A DNA stretch of 64,000 nucleotides from an uncultured Opitutia bacterium (GTDB lineage: Bacteria; Verrucomicrobiota; Verrucomicrobiia; Opitutales; UBA953), in NCBI GenBank assembly GCA_903840355.1, contig CAIMFJ010000007.1, positions 1 through 64,000 of the forward strand, in the 5' to 3' direction. Shown here one piece after another: positions 17,540-26,673 of this stretch. The position numbers were made by a program, and so were the translations under genes. The notes under the pieces were generated by a model. It saw only the letters and a program-made list of their open reading frames with translations. It had not been told where the DNA came from and ran no database searches. Within the stretch, counting starts at the first letter, position 1. Each line of letters opens with the position of its first letter.

Positions 17540-19531
17540 TTATTTAATGGTTCTTAAGTACTCGCGGATGGCCTCAAATTGGTCCGGGCCTTTGCCTTCG
17601 AGTTGATCCGTAATGGCGGTCACGCCTTCAGGGTCAGCGTACTTGGGCATCTTGGTTTCGGGGTCGATGCGTACGGGCGCCAAGACCCAGCGTTGGAAAT
17701 AACCTTTGCGCACGCGTTCAATCGTTTGGACGAAGTTGATGGCCGGAGCTTCAAACACCGCGGTGGGTGGGCGGTCGCCTAAGCCGTGACACGCGATGCA
17801 ATTAAAGCCCCCATCGTTGCCGACGAGCGTCTCGCCAATTTTGGCTTTTTCTAAATTCGGTTCGGGCTCGGCAGGTTCCACCGTGGAGAAGCCATGTTGG
17901 TGGGCGAGGCCGCTCGCTAAGTTAGCCGCCGTGGCGTGGGCGAAGCCGGGCATGCGACCGATTAACCAAGTGCGGGGTTTGTAAGCGACTTCGCCCGCGA
18001 TGAACGAAGTCATCCACGCTGTCTTTAATTTTTCGCCCTGCCACGTGAGGGCGGGAATGGGCGCATCGGGCACGGGATCGCCTTCTTGGTGTTCCTTCGC
18101 TGGAACGGCGTCGCGTAATTTTTTGCACTCGTTATCCAATTGTGCCCAGCGACTGATTTTACCGTCACGGGCGTGACACGCGGTGCATTGGAGATTTTGG
18201 ATTTGGCGCTCCGCAAATTCGGCGGGGGTGTCTTGTTGCAAGGAGTTTAAATCAGTGGCGAGGAAACTGAGCAGGGCTTGGCGTTGGGCGGCGGCGAAAT
18301 GGAAATCGGGCGCGGTACCGCGGGCTGCAGGTTCTTCAGCTAAGCAACCGCGGGCGGGGTTTTGTAAAATTTTGCTGAGCGGAGGTTGGGTCGTGGGAGG
18401 CATGCCCGCGTGGCAATTCAAGCAACCCGAGGTGGCGAGTAACGTGGCGCCGCGCGTGGCATCCCCGACGAGGGCGGTGCGCTTGACCATGCGTCCACGG
18501 GCGAGGAGGTAATGCGCCAGTTGACGGGCTTCGGTTTCGCTTAATCGGAAATTGGGCATCCGCGTTTGGGCGTAAGTGGCGGCGGGGTTTTGGAGGTAGG
18601 CCATCAGCGGTTCCACTTGGCCGTGGTATTTGTCTTGGATGTGAGCGAGGGGAATACGGTCGCGCGTGGTCGCGTCGGGAGTTTCGTGACAAGCTATACA
18701 ACCCAAGTTGGCAAAGAGGGCACCGCCTGCGGCCGCTTGGCTCAAGTCTTTGGTCCCTTGGGCCGGGGTGGCCCCTTGGGTTAACATCGCAGCGAGGTCG
18801 GCGGCTTTTTGAGCAGCGTCGGGACCCGAAAAGAGTTTCGGCATCAAGGTGTGCGGCCGAATGGCGGCGGGGTTATCAATCCATTCCGCTAAAAATTCTG
18901 GGCGATATTTTTTGCCCAAATCCGCGAGCAGCGGGGCGCCGGGGTTGAGTTCGGGCAGGCCGCCCGTGCGCGGGATCTTCGTCGCATCGGCATGACAAGC
19001 GGCACAGTTATACTGCGCGAAGAGGAGTCGACCGAAGCGTTGGGCTTGAGCTTTTTCTAAGCCGGGATTCGTCGCGTGCGAGAACACCATAGGCGGCACG
19101 GGTTCGAGCGGAAAATTTTTCGACGACCAGTTGAGGCGGATAAACGTGTCGCCTTGAGCGGCACTGGTTAATTCAGCCGTGAGGGTATTCGCTCCTTGGT
19201 TGAGTTCTGCGGTCTTCGCTTCCGTGTCGGTGAGCAAGACTTTGCCGTTGAGCGTTAGTTTGAACTTACCGTTGGTCTCGACGCTGAAGTTAAACGTGCC
19301 GCGGACGGGGGATTCGATGTTGCCTTCCCATTTCGCGGTGAAGGGCCCCGCGGCCAAAAAGGGCGTGGGGCATTGTTGCGCGGGGACGTAGAGGGCGAGC
19401 AGACGATCCACGCGGGTATCGCTTTGGCCTTGGCTGGTGAAGGTGACTTGCAGACCTGGCTCGGCGGCCAGAGCGGGTAAAGCCGCACTCGCCAAGAGTG
19501 CCCAGAGGAGCGAAAAGGTGCGACCGAACAT
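17540..19531 (-). CDS. Secreted PA14-domain multihaem cytochrome c
   Basis: Exported protein of about 663 residues with signal peptide MFGRTFSLLWALLASAALPALA. Residues about 25-150 form a PA14-like beta-sandwich (FTAKWEGNIESPVRGTFNF, FKLTLNGKVLLTD), a carbohydrate-binding type fold. Five c-type haem motifs follow: NCAACH near 175, GCIACH near 280, GCLNCH near 370, QCTACH near 449 and NCIACH near 578, each in a mono-haem cytochrome-like segment with Met candidates for the distal ligand (HTLMPKL, TRMPNFR, GRMPGFA, TKMPKYA). Probably an electron carrier linked to sugar oxidation at the cell surface. The start at 19531 avoids overlap with the upstream terminator. A second gene of related make-up is cut off at the window end (63045-64000). 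Confidence 0.87.
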   Translation of the reverse strand: MFGRTFSLLWALLASAALPALAAEPGLQVTFTSQGQSDTRVDRLLALYVPAQQCPTPFLAAGPFTAKWEGNIESPVRGTFNFSVETNGKFKLTLNGKVLLTDTEAKTAELNQGANTLTAELTSAAQGDTFIRLNWSSKNFPLEPVPPMVFSHATNPGLEKAQAQRFGRLLFAQYNCAACHADATKIPRTGGLPELNPGAPLLADLGKKYRPEFLAEWIDNPAAIRPHTLMPKLFSGPDAAQKAADLAAMLTQGATPAQGTKDLSQAAAGGALFANLGCIACHETPDATTRDRIPLAHIQDKYHGQVEPLMAYLQNPAATYAQTRMPNFRLSETEARQLAHYLLARGRMVKRTALVGDATRGATLLATSGCLNCHAGMPPTTQPPLSKILQNPARGCLAEEPAARGTAPDFHFAAAQRQALLSFLATDLNSLQQDTPAEFAERQIQNLQCTACHARDGKISRWAQLDNECKKLRDAVPAKEHQEGDPVPDAPIPALTWQGEKLKTAWMTSFIAGEVAYKPRTWLIGRMPGFAHATAANLASGLAHQHGFSTVEPAEPEPNLEKAKIGETLVGNDGGFNCIACHGLGDRPPTAVFEAPAINFVQTIERVRKGYFQRWVLAPVRIDPETKMPKYADPEGVTAITDQLEGKGPDQFEAIREYLRTIK

Positions 19532-19576
19532 GGGCTTAATTGCGACAGGTTTCGGCGGGTTGGCAAGTATCCAGCA

Positions 19577-19604
19577 CAAAAAAGGCCCAGCAAACGCTGG
19601 GCCT
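19577..19604 (-). terminator. Intrinsic terminator after the beta-propeller gene
   Basis: A 9-bp stem AGGCCCAGC/GCTGGGCCT with AAAC (plus strand) loop, followed on the minus strand by six U. It is 25 bp after the stop at 19629. Confidence 0.92.
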
Positions 19605-19628
19605 GAAAGGGAGCCTGGGGGGTTGAAC

Positions 19629-22148
19629 TTACTTCACCAAGCTGCGGTAGTCTTCGCCTTGCTTTTCGGGCACGACGTTAATCGTGTGGTAAACTTCGTC
19701 GGGCAGGCGCGTGCCATCTTCGGCCTTGATGTTCATCTTCACGCGAATCTGTTCGACCGGCTTTAAGCCAGCGATTTGCAGCGAGAGCGTCTTGCCGTCG
19801 GCCGAGAGTTTGACGCCTTGCACGGGCACGGTGTCATTGCCCTTGGTGCCATCGAGTTTGTATTCATCTGAGCCATACGCCCCCGTCCAGTGGTAGTTGT
19901 ATTGCACGACGGAGTAGTTTTGCACGTCTTCAGCGGACTTGCGATCGAGCTTGCCAGTGAAGCCAATCGTGATGCCAGCCGTGGTCACGTGCAACGTCTC
20001 GGGCAGGGTGACGGACTTGCCCGTGTAGCGCACGCGGTGAATGGCACCATCTTTCGCACCGTTGGTTTGCCAGCCGCGGAGACCCGCCGTGTAGAGTTGG
20101 CCATCAACGGGGTTGAAGCGACCGCGCATCAAGCCCGTGGTGAACTTGAGGGGGAACTTGAACGTGCCGCCTTGCATAACGTCGCCCACGGTTTCTTGGA
20201 GGACGCCGAAGAGCGAAGATTTGCCGTAGGAGAGGTACATCATGCGACCTTCGAAGGGACCCCACTTCTTGCTCGTGACCCATACTTGGCCGCCGTTGGA
20301 GTTATCAATGTCGTAAGGAATCCAGCAGAGGTGCGGGCTGTATTTCGTCGGTGCGGGCGTGCGGTGCGATAAGTCAGGGACTTCGATGAAGTCGCCGGGC
20401 TTGGAGTAGTGGATGTAGTCCACGGGCACCCAAGTGCCTTGATTGTCACCGTTGGAGATTTCGCCGTTAGGACCTACGCCCATACCGTTAGGAGCGCGGA
20501 GGCCGGTGGCGTAGACTTCGAACTTCTTACCGTCGGGCGAGACCTTGAAGATGCAACCATTGTGGTCGCTGAGGGGACCCCAACCCCGACCTCCGGGATT
20601 CACGGGACCGCCTTTGAGGAAGTAGAAGTTGCCTTGCGAGTCGGTTTGTAAGTCGAACGTGAACTCGTGGAAGCCTGGGGTGACTTGCACGTCGTTATTA
20701 AAGTTCTCGTAGAAATCCGCTTCGCCGTCGCCGTCCAAGTCGCGCAGGCGCGTGATTTGGTCGCGGCCGAGGACGTAGACCACGTCGTCGACAATCTTCA
20801 AGCCGAGGGCGTGGAAGATGCCCGTGGCGTAGCGGTGCCACGTGATCTTAGAGAGTTTTTCATCGGCGAACTTGCCGACCCAGACGTCACCATTCCACGT
20901 GGAGAAAGCGATGCGGCCGTCCTTGAAGAAATCGATGCCACCCACGCGAATCCAGGAGTGGTAAGGATTTTCGGCGGGGACGCTGACGTTGTCGACGAGG
21001 TAGGGGGCGTTGACGATTTCAGCGAGTTTATCTTTGAGAGCTTCTTTCTTGGCCGCATCGGTGGCCTTTTCCAACTGGGCTTTCACGAGGTCGGCTTGTT
21101 TGGCTTGATCTACTTCGCCTAAGATCCCTTCCGTGATGACGTCCTCTTTCCAGTGGGCGGGGCCGGCTTTGGTGAAGGCGCGTAAGTCTTGAGCGGCGGT
21201 GACGCCTTGCGCAGCTTTCGTTAAAGCCTCCGCGCTGTTCTTATCGCCGTGAGCGAAGGAGACTTTAATCGCGGTACCCGCCGCGGCTTGAAGTTTTAAG
21301 ACCAAGCTCTGGTCGACTTGAGCCAATTGACCTTGGCTGGTGCTGACCACCGTGAGTTGTTCGGTTTTAACTTCCTTCATCTTCCCATCCGGACCCTTGA
21401 CTTGCGAGAGCACGTTGAGGGTGACGCGAGCGACGTTGTGGTTGATTTCGATTTTACCGCCGTAGCTGAGGTCGAGCAATTTCACCGACTCGTTCAAGTT
21501 GCCTTGGGCGACCGTGAAGGAGCGGGAGAGGACGTTTTGATCGCCCACCTTTTCGAGGTCGTGCGATTCGAGAACTTGTGCCGTGCCGACCGAGTAGACG
21601 AACGTCACGCGATCGCCATGCAGGTAGAGCCCTTGGTATTTAGCGTGGTCGCGAGGGAGGGGGCCGAGCGGAATCGGCGACATCACATTCGCGGGGCCAA
21701 CGGGCAATTTGCGAGGCTCGGCAAAGCTACCTTGGTAGCTCCAGCCGGGGCCGGGGTTGCTTTCATTGTAGACCACGGCGTTGGTGGCGGGACCAGGGTT
21801 AGGTCCGTGCGAGCCATCAAAGGCCACGCCCTTGAGTTTTAACCAGCCACCCGTCCAGGCCCCTGAGAGACGGAGGGTGTCGGTATCAAAAGCCACCCCG
21901 GCTTCTTTATTCCCGAGGTTAACGACAATTGCCTTGTTCGTGGCACAGCCGATGTTGCTAAAAGTCCCTTTGCCTTGGGTGTTGTCGATGGAGGCCGACA
22001 AGAAGCGACCGAAGTCGATGGCTTCCCACTTGCTGGGATCCTTGGCGGGCTTGGCGGCAGGCTTCTTGACTTCGTCAGCGGCCTGCAAGGTCAGGCAAGC
22101 CAGAGCCAAGAGGCTTAATTTGAGGAGGGAGGACGGCGCTTTGAACAT
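19629..22148 (-). CDS. Large secreted beta-propeller protein (DUF6797-like)
   Basis: About 839 residues with signal peptide MFKAPSSLLKLSLLALACL ending near LQAADE. The N-terminal 340 residues (WEAIDFGRFLSASIDN, then a WSYQGSF region) resemble DUF6797. Residues about 400-700 form an NHL/PQQ-dehydrogenase-like beta-propeller (GGIDFFKDGRIAFSTWNGD, RAPNGMGVGPNGE, GLMRGRFNPVDGQLY). A C-terminal beta domain carries LSADGKTLSLQIAGLKP. No CxxCH haem motif is present. Planctomycete and verrucomicrobial relatives are often annotated as putative haem-binding or membrane-bound dehydrogenase proteins and sit beside cytochromes, as here. Sugar or polysaccharide oxidation is a guess. The ATG at 22148 is chosen because it begins the signal peptide; the frame continues up to 22244 without one. 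Confidence 0.75.
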   Translation of the reverse strand: MFKAPSSLLKLSLLALACLTLQAADEVKKPAAKPAKDPSKWEAIDFGRFLSASIDNTQGKGTFSNIGCATNKAIVVNLGNKEAGVAFDTDTLRLSGAWTGGWLKLKGVAFDGSHGPNPGPATNAVVYNESNPGPGWSYQGSFAEPRKLPVGPANVMSPIPLGPLPRDHAKYQGLYLHGDRVTFVYSVGTAQVLESHDLEKVGDQNVLSRSFTVAQGNLNESVKLLDLSYGGKIEINHNVARVTLNVLSQVKGPDGKMKEVKTEQLTVVSTSQGQLAQVDQSLVLKLQAAAGTAIKVSFAHGDKNSAEALTKAAQGVTAAQDLRAFTKAGPAHWKEDVITEGILGEVDQAKQADLVKAQLEKATDAAKKEALKDKLAEIVNAPYLVDNVSVPAENPYHSWIRVGGIDFFKDGRIAFSTWNGDVWVGKFADEKLSKITWHRYATGIFHALGLKIVDDVVYVLGRDQITRLRDLDGDGEADFYENFNNDVQVTPGFHEFTFDLQTDSQGNFYFLKGGPVNPGGRGWGPLSDHNGCIFKVSPDGKKFEVYATGLRAPNGMGVGPNGEISNGDNQGTWVPVDYIHYSKPGDFIEVPDLSHRTPAPTKYSPHLCWIPYDIDNSNGGQVWVTSKKWGPFEGRMMYLSYGKSSLFGVLQETVGDVMQGGTFKFPLKFTTGLMRGRFNPVDGQLYTAGLRGWQTNGAKDGAIHRVRYTGKSVTLPETLHVTTAGITIGFTGKLDRKSAEDVQNYSVVQYNYHWTGAYGSDEYKLDGTKGNDTVPVQGVKLSADGKTLSLQIAGLKPVEQIRVKMNIKAEDGTRLPDEVYHTINVVPEKQGEDYRSLVK

Positions 22149-22245
22149 AAAAGGGGAAACGACGGGGGTGGCTTGGTTTTGAGTTAAACCTAACCTTTTG
22201 TCTACCGTATTGGAGTGGTTTTGACGGGCTTTGTTCCCGCCCAAC

Positions 22246-22809
22246 CTACTTTAGGAAGCTTTTGTAGCAGCCCACGAGGTGTTCGTTGAAAACCCCGACC
22301 GCCTGTAAAAAGGCGTGCATGATGGAGGGCCCCACGAAATTCATCCCTTGGCGACGGAGTTCTTTAGACAGCTGGAGCGCCAACGGCGAATGACCTACGG
22401 GCTGGCGACGGTGACGGCGGATGGGCTGATGGTCGACATGCTCCCAGAGCCAGTGCGCAAAACTCCCGTGTTCTTTTTGGATTTTCAAAAACACGCGCGC
22501 GTTCTGCACCGCCGCCGCGATTTTACCGCGGTGGCGAATGATGCCAGCGTCTTGGCAAAGTTGGTCGATTTTACGCGGTGTGAAACGGGCCACTTTAGCG
22601 GGGTCGAATTGGGCAAACGCCCGACGATAGGCGGGACGCTTTTTTAAAACGGTGAGCCATGATAAACCCGCTTGAGCACCCTCAAGAATGAGTTGCTCAA
22701 AGAGCAGTCGATCGTCGTGCACGGGTACCCCCCATTCTTCATCATGGTACGCTTCGTAAATTGCGTCGCCTTCACACCACCCACAACGTTGCCGAGGGCG
22801 GGACGCCAT
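22246..22809 (-). CDS. tag: DNA-3-methyladenine glycosylase I
   Basis: Base-excision repair enzyme removing 3-methyladenine from alkylated DNA. The 187-residue product from the ATG at 22809 has the family's usual length. It opens with RCGWCEGDAIYEAYHDEEWG, holding the first zinc-site Cys and His, and shows EGAQAGLSWLTVLKKR in the core. It ends with FVGPSIMHAFLQAVGVFNEH and LVGC, which hold the remaining His and Cys of the zinc site. The frame extends upstream to 22980, but that part overlaps the preceding gene and is not family-like. The start lies one base after the stop of the gamma-glutamylcyclotransferase-like gene, so the two are probably translationally coupled. Confidence 0.94.
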   Translation of the reverse strand: MASRPRQRCGWCEGDAIYEAYHDEEWGVPVHDDRLLFEQLILEGAQAGLSWLTVLKKRPAYRRAFAQFDPAKVARFTPRKIDQLCQDAGIIRHRGKIAAAVQNARVFLKIQKEHGSFAHWLWEHVDHQPIRRHRRQPVGHSPLALQLSKELRRQGMNFVGPSIMHAFLQAVGVFNEHLVGCYKSFLK

Positions 22810-22810
22810 C

Positions 22811-23263
22811 TTAGGCTTTGGTGGAAAGGCCGCGCAACCAAGCGATCCACCCGGCGGGTAAGCCCCGGGCGAGAGCTCCCCGAATAATTTTTTCGTGGTA
22901 AAGTTTTGAGGGCAGGTGAGGGCCGGTCGGATCAATGACTTTAAAAGCGTGGCATTCCAGCGGGCAGTCCTCCACGCCACCTTCCAGCACCGTGAGCGGG
23001 ATGCGTTGGTAGGCGGAGCCTTCGGCTTCGATTAAGCGGGCCCAGTCGTCTTGGGTCATTTCATACACGCCGCCCCAAACGCCAGGCATGACTTCATCTT
23101 CTACGATATCTGCCGAGCCGCCACCCCAGGTGGGACTCGGATGCGTGAAGGCTAAGCGGTGTTTGGGTAAAAAAGCTTTGCCTCGATACTGCGCTTGGGG
23201 GCAGCGTCGTTCCATTTGGGAAGCATCCAAATTCGAGGCGTACGCAAAGTAAAACCGGCTCAT
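22811..23263 (-). CDS. Gamma-glutamylcyclotransferase (AIG2-like) family protein
   Basis: Small cytoplasmic protein of 150 residues with the GGCT/AIG2 fold. FYFAYASNLDASQM is the substrate-loop motif (usually YGSN). The acidic residue of LIEAEG is at the position of the catalytic glutamate, and PGVWGGVYEM is a typical central strand. Family members convert gamma-glutamyl amino acids or gamma-glutamylamines to 5-oxoproline, but many bacterial copies are uncharacterised. It is followed at once by tag, suggesting a two-gene operon without an obvious metabolic link. Confidence 0.85.
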   Translation of the reverse strand: MSRFYFAYASNLDASQMERRCPQAQYRGKAFLPKHRLAFTHPSPTWGGGSADIVEDEVMPGVWGGVYEMTQDDWARLIEAEGSAYQRIPLTVLEGGVEDCPLECHAFKVIDPTGPHLPSKLYHEKIIRGALARGLPAGWIAWLRGLSTKA

Positions 23264-23331
23264 GAGAGACGTGCATCCTGACGACTTTGGAGGTCGGAAG
23301 CAAACCCGATAGGTTTTTTGTGAGGAAGTTT

Positions 23332-25197
23332 TTAGAACTTCCGGGTGTAGGCGATGTAGACCGAGCGGGGTTGGGCGGCGTAGCCGTAAGCCGTGGGCGG
23401 GGCACTCTCGTTCGTTAGGTTTTCAATCCGGAGGGAGATTTCCGAGCGCTCGTTGATCACGCGACGAATCCAACCACGCAGGTAGACCGCATCGGGTAGG
23501 TTCACCCGCACGCCCTCCGCAAAATCATAATCGGAACGCACCGCTAAATAATTCGCAGCCAGGCCGAAGGTCCAATCGTCGTCCGGAATGATTTCCACGC
23601 CTGCGTTGAGGTCCCACTTGGGCCGACGCAGGAGGCTTTGTCCCGCCAAGACGATGGACTGGTAATCCGTGAGGGCTTCGGTTTCGAGGTAAGTCGCGGA
23701 CCCAAAACAGCGGATTCCTTTAGCGGGGCGAACTTCGCTGCCGAGTTCGATCCCGCGGGTGCGAGCCTTGGCGATATTAAAAGTCTTATAGTTATCGGCG
23801 GGGTTGTAGTCGATGAGGTTGGTGAGGTTGTTTTCAAACGCCACCAGAGTCCAACTGAGAGCGTTCGGCAGGGCGCTTTCGTAGCGCAGGCCAATTTCTT
23901 CGCCGACGTTACTTTCAGGCTTTAAAGGCTGGTTACCCGAAGTGCCGTAAGCAAGGTCGTTGGCGGAGGGGGCTCGGTAGGCCGAGGCAAGCTTGGCGTG
24001 GAATAAGAGCTCTTTCGTGATTTTATGGCGGTAATTCAATTCGCCCGTGGTCTTCTCGGCGAACTGATTAAAATTCTCCTGCCGCACGCCCACGATCCAT
24101 TCATCTTTGTCGGTGGCTTTCCAGTTGACCCGCGACCACACGCCCAAGCCTTCAATCGTGTCGGTCCAATTAGACGAGGTGCCTAAAAAGTCGACTTGGT
24201 TGTAATGGGTTTGCTCATACGTCAGCCCCAGTTCAAGGGTGAGGTTACGTTGGGCTTTCCAGTCGGCCCACGCGGTGATTTCATCGCGCTCGAGTTGGTA
24301 GCCCATTTTATAGAGCGAGGTGCCATAGATGTCGGTGTCGTTGGTGTAGCTCGTGACGTTGGAGCCGCCGTGCGACCAGAAGACGTGGGCCGCGAGCGGG
24401 CCGTTATTGTAATGTAGGCCAGGCGAAATCATCCACCCCGTGTCTTTTTCCCAGTCGTTTAAGTTGGCTAAGTGCGTGGGGGTGGCTTGGCCAGGAAGGC
24501 CTTCTTTGGCGAGGTCGACGCTGCCGATGACTTCAGCCGTGAGTTGCGGGGTGAGTTGCCAAGCGGTTTTGGCGAGGACGGTGGTCGCATCGCGGTAACT
24601 ATTCGGACGCCAGCCGTCATCATGGCTCGCCGTCACGCCCACACTGGTACCATTGGTGGCGGGGGTGTTGCCTTGGGCATTGTTGGTGATGGCTTGGAAG
24701 CCCGCAAAGATCCGGCCGTAAGAACCCGTTTCGAGGAAGAGGGTATCGCTGGGCTTCGTCGCGAGGGGGTCGACGAGGCGTAAGTTCACCACCCCGCCCA
24801 GTGCATTGGCACCGTAGAGGATGGAGGACGGGCCGCGCATGACTTCGATGGAGTCGAGACCCAGGATGCGGTAACGGCTGATTTCATAGCTCCCGGAAAA
24901 GCCAGGTTGCAGGCGGCGACCATCGAGGAGGACTTCGGTTTGATCGGAATTGGTGCCTCGGATGAAGAGGGAAGCGACCGTGCCTTCGCCTTGTTGTTCA
25001 GGGGCAAAGACGCCCGGGATGCCTCCGATGGCTTGGGCAATGGAGATGAGACCTGCATCCGTGGCGTCGCTGGCTGGGACGCGCGTCACTGAGGGCGAAG
25101 TTTCCGCTACAGGCACGGGTTGGCGTGTTTCCACCACGACTGTATCCGGCAACTGCGTGGTGATTTGACCCAAGAATAGCGTAAAAACACACAACAT
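23332..25197 (-). CDS. TonB-dependent outer-membrane receptor (BtuB/CirA-like)
   Basis: Outer-membrane active transporter of 621 residues. After a short signal peptide there is a TonB box (DTVVVETR), closely like the one of BtuB. The plug domain follows (SLFIRGTNSDQTEVLLDGRR, IEVMRGPSSILYGANALGG), then a 22-strand-type barrel ending in an aromatic C-terminus (YIAYTRKF). Substrate could be cobalamin, an iron chelate or a glycan. The BtuB-like box hints at cobalamin, but no cobalamin riboswitch is visible in the 80-bp space to the divergent ACT gene. No SusD-like partner is adjacent. Confidence 0.9.
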   Translation of the reverse strand: MLCVFTLFLGQITTQLPDTVVVETRQPVPVAETSPSVTRVPASDATDAGLISIAQAIGGIPGVFAPEQQGEGTVASLFIRGTNSDQTEVLLDGRRLQPGFSGSYEISRYRILGLDSIEVMRGPSSILYGANALGGVVNLRLVDPLATKPSDTLFLETGSYGRIFAGFQAITNNAQGNTPATNGTSVGVTASHDDGWRPNSYRDATTVLAKTAWQLTPQLTAEVIGSVDLAKEGLPGQATPTHLANLNDWEKDTGWMISPGLHYNNGPLAAHVFWSHGGSNVTSYTNDTDIYGTSLYKMGYQLERDEITAWADWKAQRNLTLELGLTYEQTHYNQVDFLGTSSNWTDTIEGLGVWSRVNWKATDKDEWIVGVRQENFNQFAEKTTGELNYRHKITKELLFHAKLASAYRAPSANDLAYGTSGNQPLKPESNVGEEIGLRYESALPNALSWTLVAFENNLTNLIDYNPADNYKTFNIAKARTRGIELGSEVRPAKGIRCFGSATYLETEALTDYQSIVLAGQSLLRRPKWDLNAGVEIIPDDDWTFGLAANYLAVRSDYDFAEGVRVNLPDAVYLRGWIRRVINERSEISLRIENLTNESAPPTAYGYAAQPRSVYIAYTRKF

Positions 25198-25279
25198 AGC
25201 TTAATCAGTCACGTGGATGTTTAAATTATCAACCGAAAAGGGCTGGAGGAATGGCCGTATTGTGTCATACTAAGTAGTG

Positions 25280-25738
25280 ATGGCTGCAGAAACTACCAAC
25301 GTTCCGAATCTAGGGCCTATCCGACAATTCTGCGTCTTCGTCGAAAACAAGGTCGGACGTTTGAACGAGTTGGTGGAATCACTTGGCCAAGCCGACGTCC
25401 ATATCATGGCGTTGTGTTTAGTGGATACGACGGATTCGACCTTGATTCGTATTGTAGTCGATTACCCCGAGCAGGCGGAACTGGTTTTGCAACAACACAA
25501 CTTCGCCCACGATGATGTGCCGGTCTTGGCGATTGAATTGCAATCCGAAGCGCAACTGAAGGATGTGACGTCTATTTTGCTCAAAGCCGAAATTAACATC
25601 CACTACGTGTATCCCTTCCTGTTCCGTCCGCAAGGGCGCTCCGGTCTCGTCATTCGCACCGAAGCTCAAGAACTCGCTGCGTCGGTTTTACAAAGTCACG
25701 GGATTATCGTGCTTAGTCGCCACGACATCGCCCGCTGA
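25280..25738 (+). CDS. Tandem ACT-domain protein
   Basis: Cytoplasmic protein of 152 residues made of two ACT domains and nothing else. The first runs through IRQFCVFVENKVGRLNELVE to about residue 70. The second includes LKDVTSILLKAEINIHYVYPF. ACT domains bind amino acids and regulate amino-acid enzymes or transport, but stand-alone double-ACT proteins are poorly characterised. The frame has GTG at 25277 directly followed by ATG at 25280; ATG is chosen. It is divergent from the TonB receptor gene and convergent with the esterase gene 10 bp downstream. Confidence 0.88.
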   Translation: MAAETTNVPNLGPIRQFCVFVENKVGRLNELVESLGQADVHIMALCLVDTTDSTLIRIVVDYPEQAELVLQQHNFAHDDVPVLAIELQSEAQLKDVTSILLKAEINIHYVYPFLFRPQGRSGLVIRTEAQELAASVLQSHGIIVLSRHDIAR

Positions 25739-25748
25739 GTGGTTCAGC

Positions 25749-26615
25749 TCAGAGTACTTTAATTTCTTTTAACCACTCGAGTGACTGCTTTTGCCAAGCG
25801 TCCCACGAGGGGCCTTTGTAGCCATTGAGGCCGTGGCCGCCGTTGGGGAGTTCGAGCAAGACGGCGGGAAGGTGGTGGGCTTTTTCGGCTTGGTAAAAGA
25901 GTCGACTGTTTTCAAGCGGCACGAGTTTGTCGTCGATGGCGTGCGCCAAAAACGCGGGCGGCGTTTGGTCGGTGACGTGAAGTTCGTTGGAGAACTCTTG
26001 GCACAACTCGGGGGTGGGATTAGGGCCGAGTAAGTTTTTCTTCGACCCACCATGCGTTAACTCGCCCATGGTGATCACGGGGTAAACCAAGATGGAGAAG
26101 TCGGGACGCGAGCTGTATTGGTCGATTTTATGCCCGGCCTCTTTTTGACCCACCGCAAAGTGGGTCGTCGCCGTGGCGGCTAAATGCCCGCCGGCCGAAA
26201 AGCCGATGATGCCTACTTGCTGGGGATTGATGTTCCACTCGGTCGCATGCAGGCGGGCGAGGCGAATGGCTTGCTGGGCATCGAGTAAGGGCACCCATGG
26301 CCGGCCAGCGGGTAGACGATACTCGAGAACGAGGCCCGTGATGCCGTTGGCGTTGAGCCATTGCGCAATGCCTTTACCTTCACCGCCTAAGACCAAGCCG
26401 CCATAGCCTCCGCCTGGACAAATGATGAGCGCGGGGCCGACGGGTTTTTCTGGGCGATAGAGCGTGAGGGAGCACTTGGTGGCCGCGGAGAACTTACCGT
26501 TACCTTCGGGGGCCTCGCCTTCCCAGAGCGGCATTTTTTCGGGAGCTGGAGCGGCGGCGTGCAGCCCGCTGAGTCCGCAACAGAGCAGGGCGGTGTAAAC
26601 TTTGAGGAGGTTCAT
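25749..26615 (-). CDS. Secreted alpha/beta-hydrolase, acetyl-esterase-like
   Basis: Exported esterase of about 288 residues (signal MNLLKVYTALLCCGLSGLHA). The oxyanion region is ALIICPGGGYGGL, and the nucleophile elbow is IGFSAGGHLAATA with the catalytic Ser. The acid is probably the Asp of HAIDDKLVPLENS, and the His is in LPNGGHGLNGY. The pattern fits the BD-FAE/acetyl xylan esterase type enzymes that remove acetyl or feruloyl groups from plant-like polysaccharides. The exact substrate is unknown. The start at 26615 gives the signal peptide; the longer frame to 26747 overlaps the terminator and the end of the ThuA gene. Confidence 0.87.
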   Translation of the reverse strand: MNLLKVYTALLCCGLSGLHAAAPAPEKMPLWEGEAPEGNGKFSAATKCSLTLYRPEKPVGPALIICPGGGYGGLVLGGEGKGIAQWLNANGITGLVLEYRLPAGRPWVPLLDAQQAIRLARLHATEWNINPQQVGIIGFSAGGHLAATATTHFAVGQKEAGHKIDQYSSRPDFSILVYPVITMGELTHGGSKKNLLGPNPTPELCQEFSNELHVTDQTPPAFLAHAIDDKLVPLENSRLFYQAEKAHHLPAVLLELPNGGHGLNGYKGPSWDAWQKQSLEWLKEIKVL

Positions 26616-26631
26616 GGGGGAAGGGAGTAGG

Positions 26632-26661
26632 CCAAGAAAAACCCCGGCAGTGCCGGGGTTT
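26632..26661 (-). terminator. Intrinsic terminator after the ThuA gene
   Basis: Stem AACCCCGGC with its complement and a three-base loop, followed on the minus strand by TTTTTC. It ends the PSD1-DUF1501-cytochrome-ThuA operon. Confidence 0.9.
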
Positions 26662-26673
26662 GAGGAAGGACGC

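Noticed and set aside
25198-25279. Possible cobalamin riboswitch for the TonB receptor gene
   Set aside because: The space to the divergent gene is about 80 bp, too short for the aptamer, and no B12-box-like sequence was seen.
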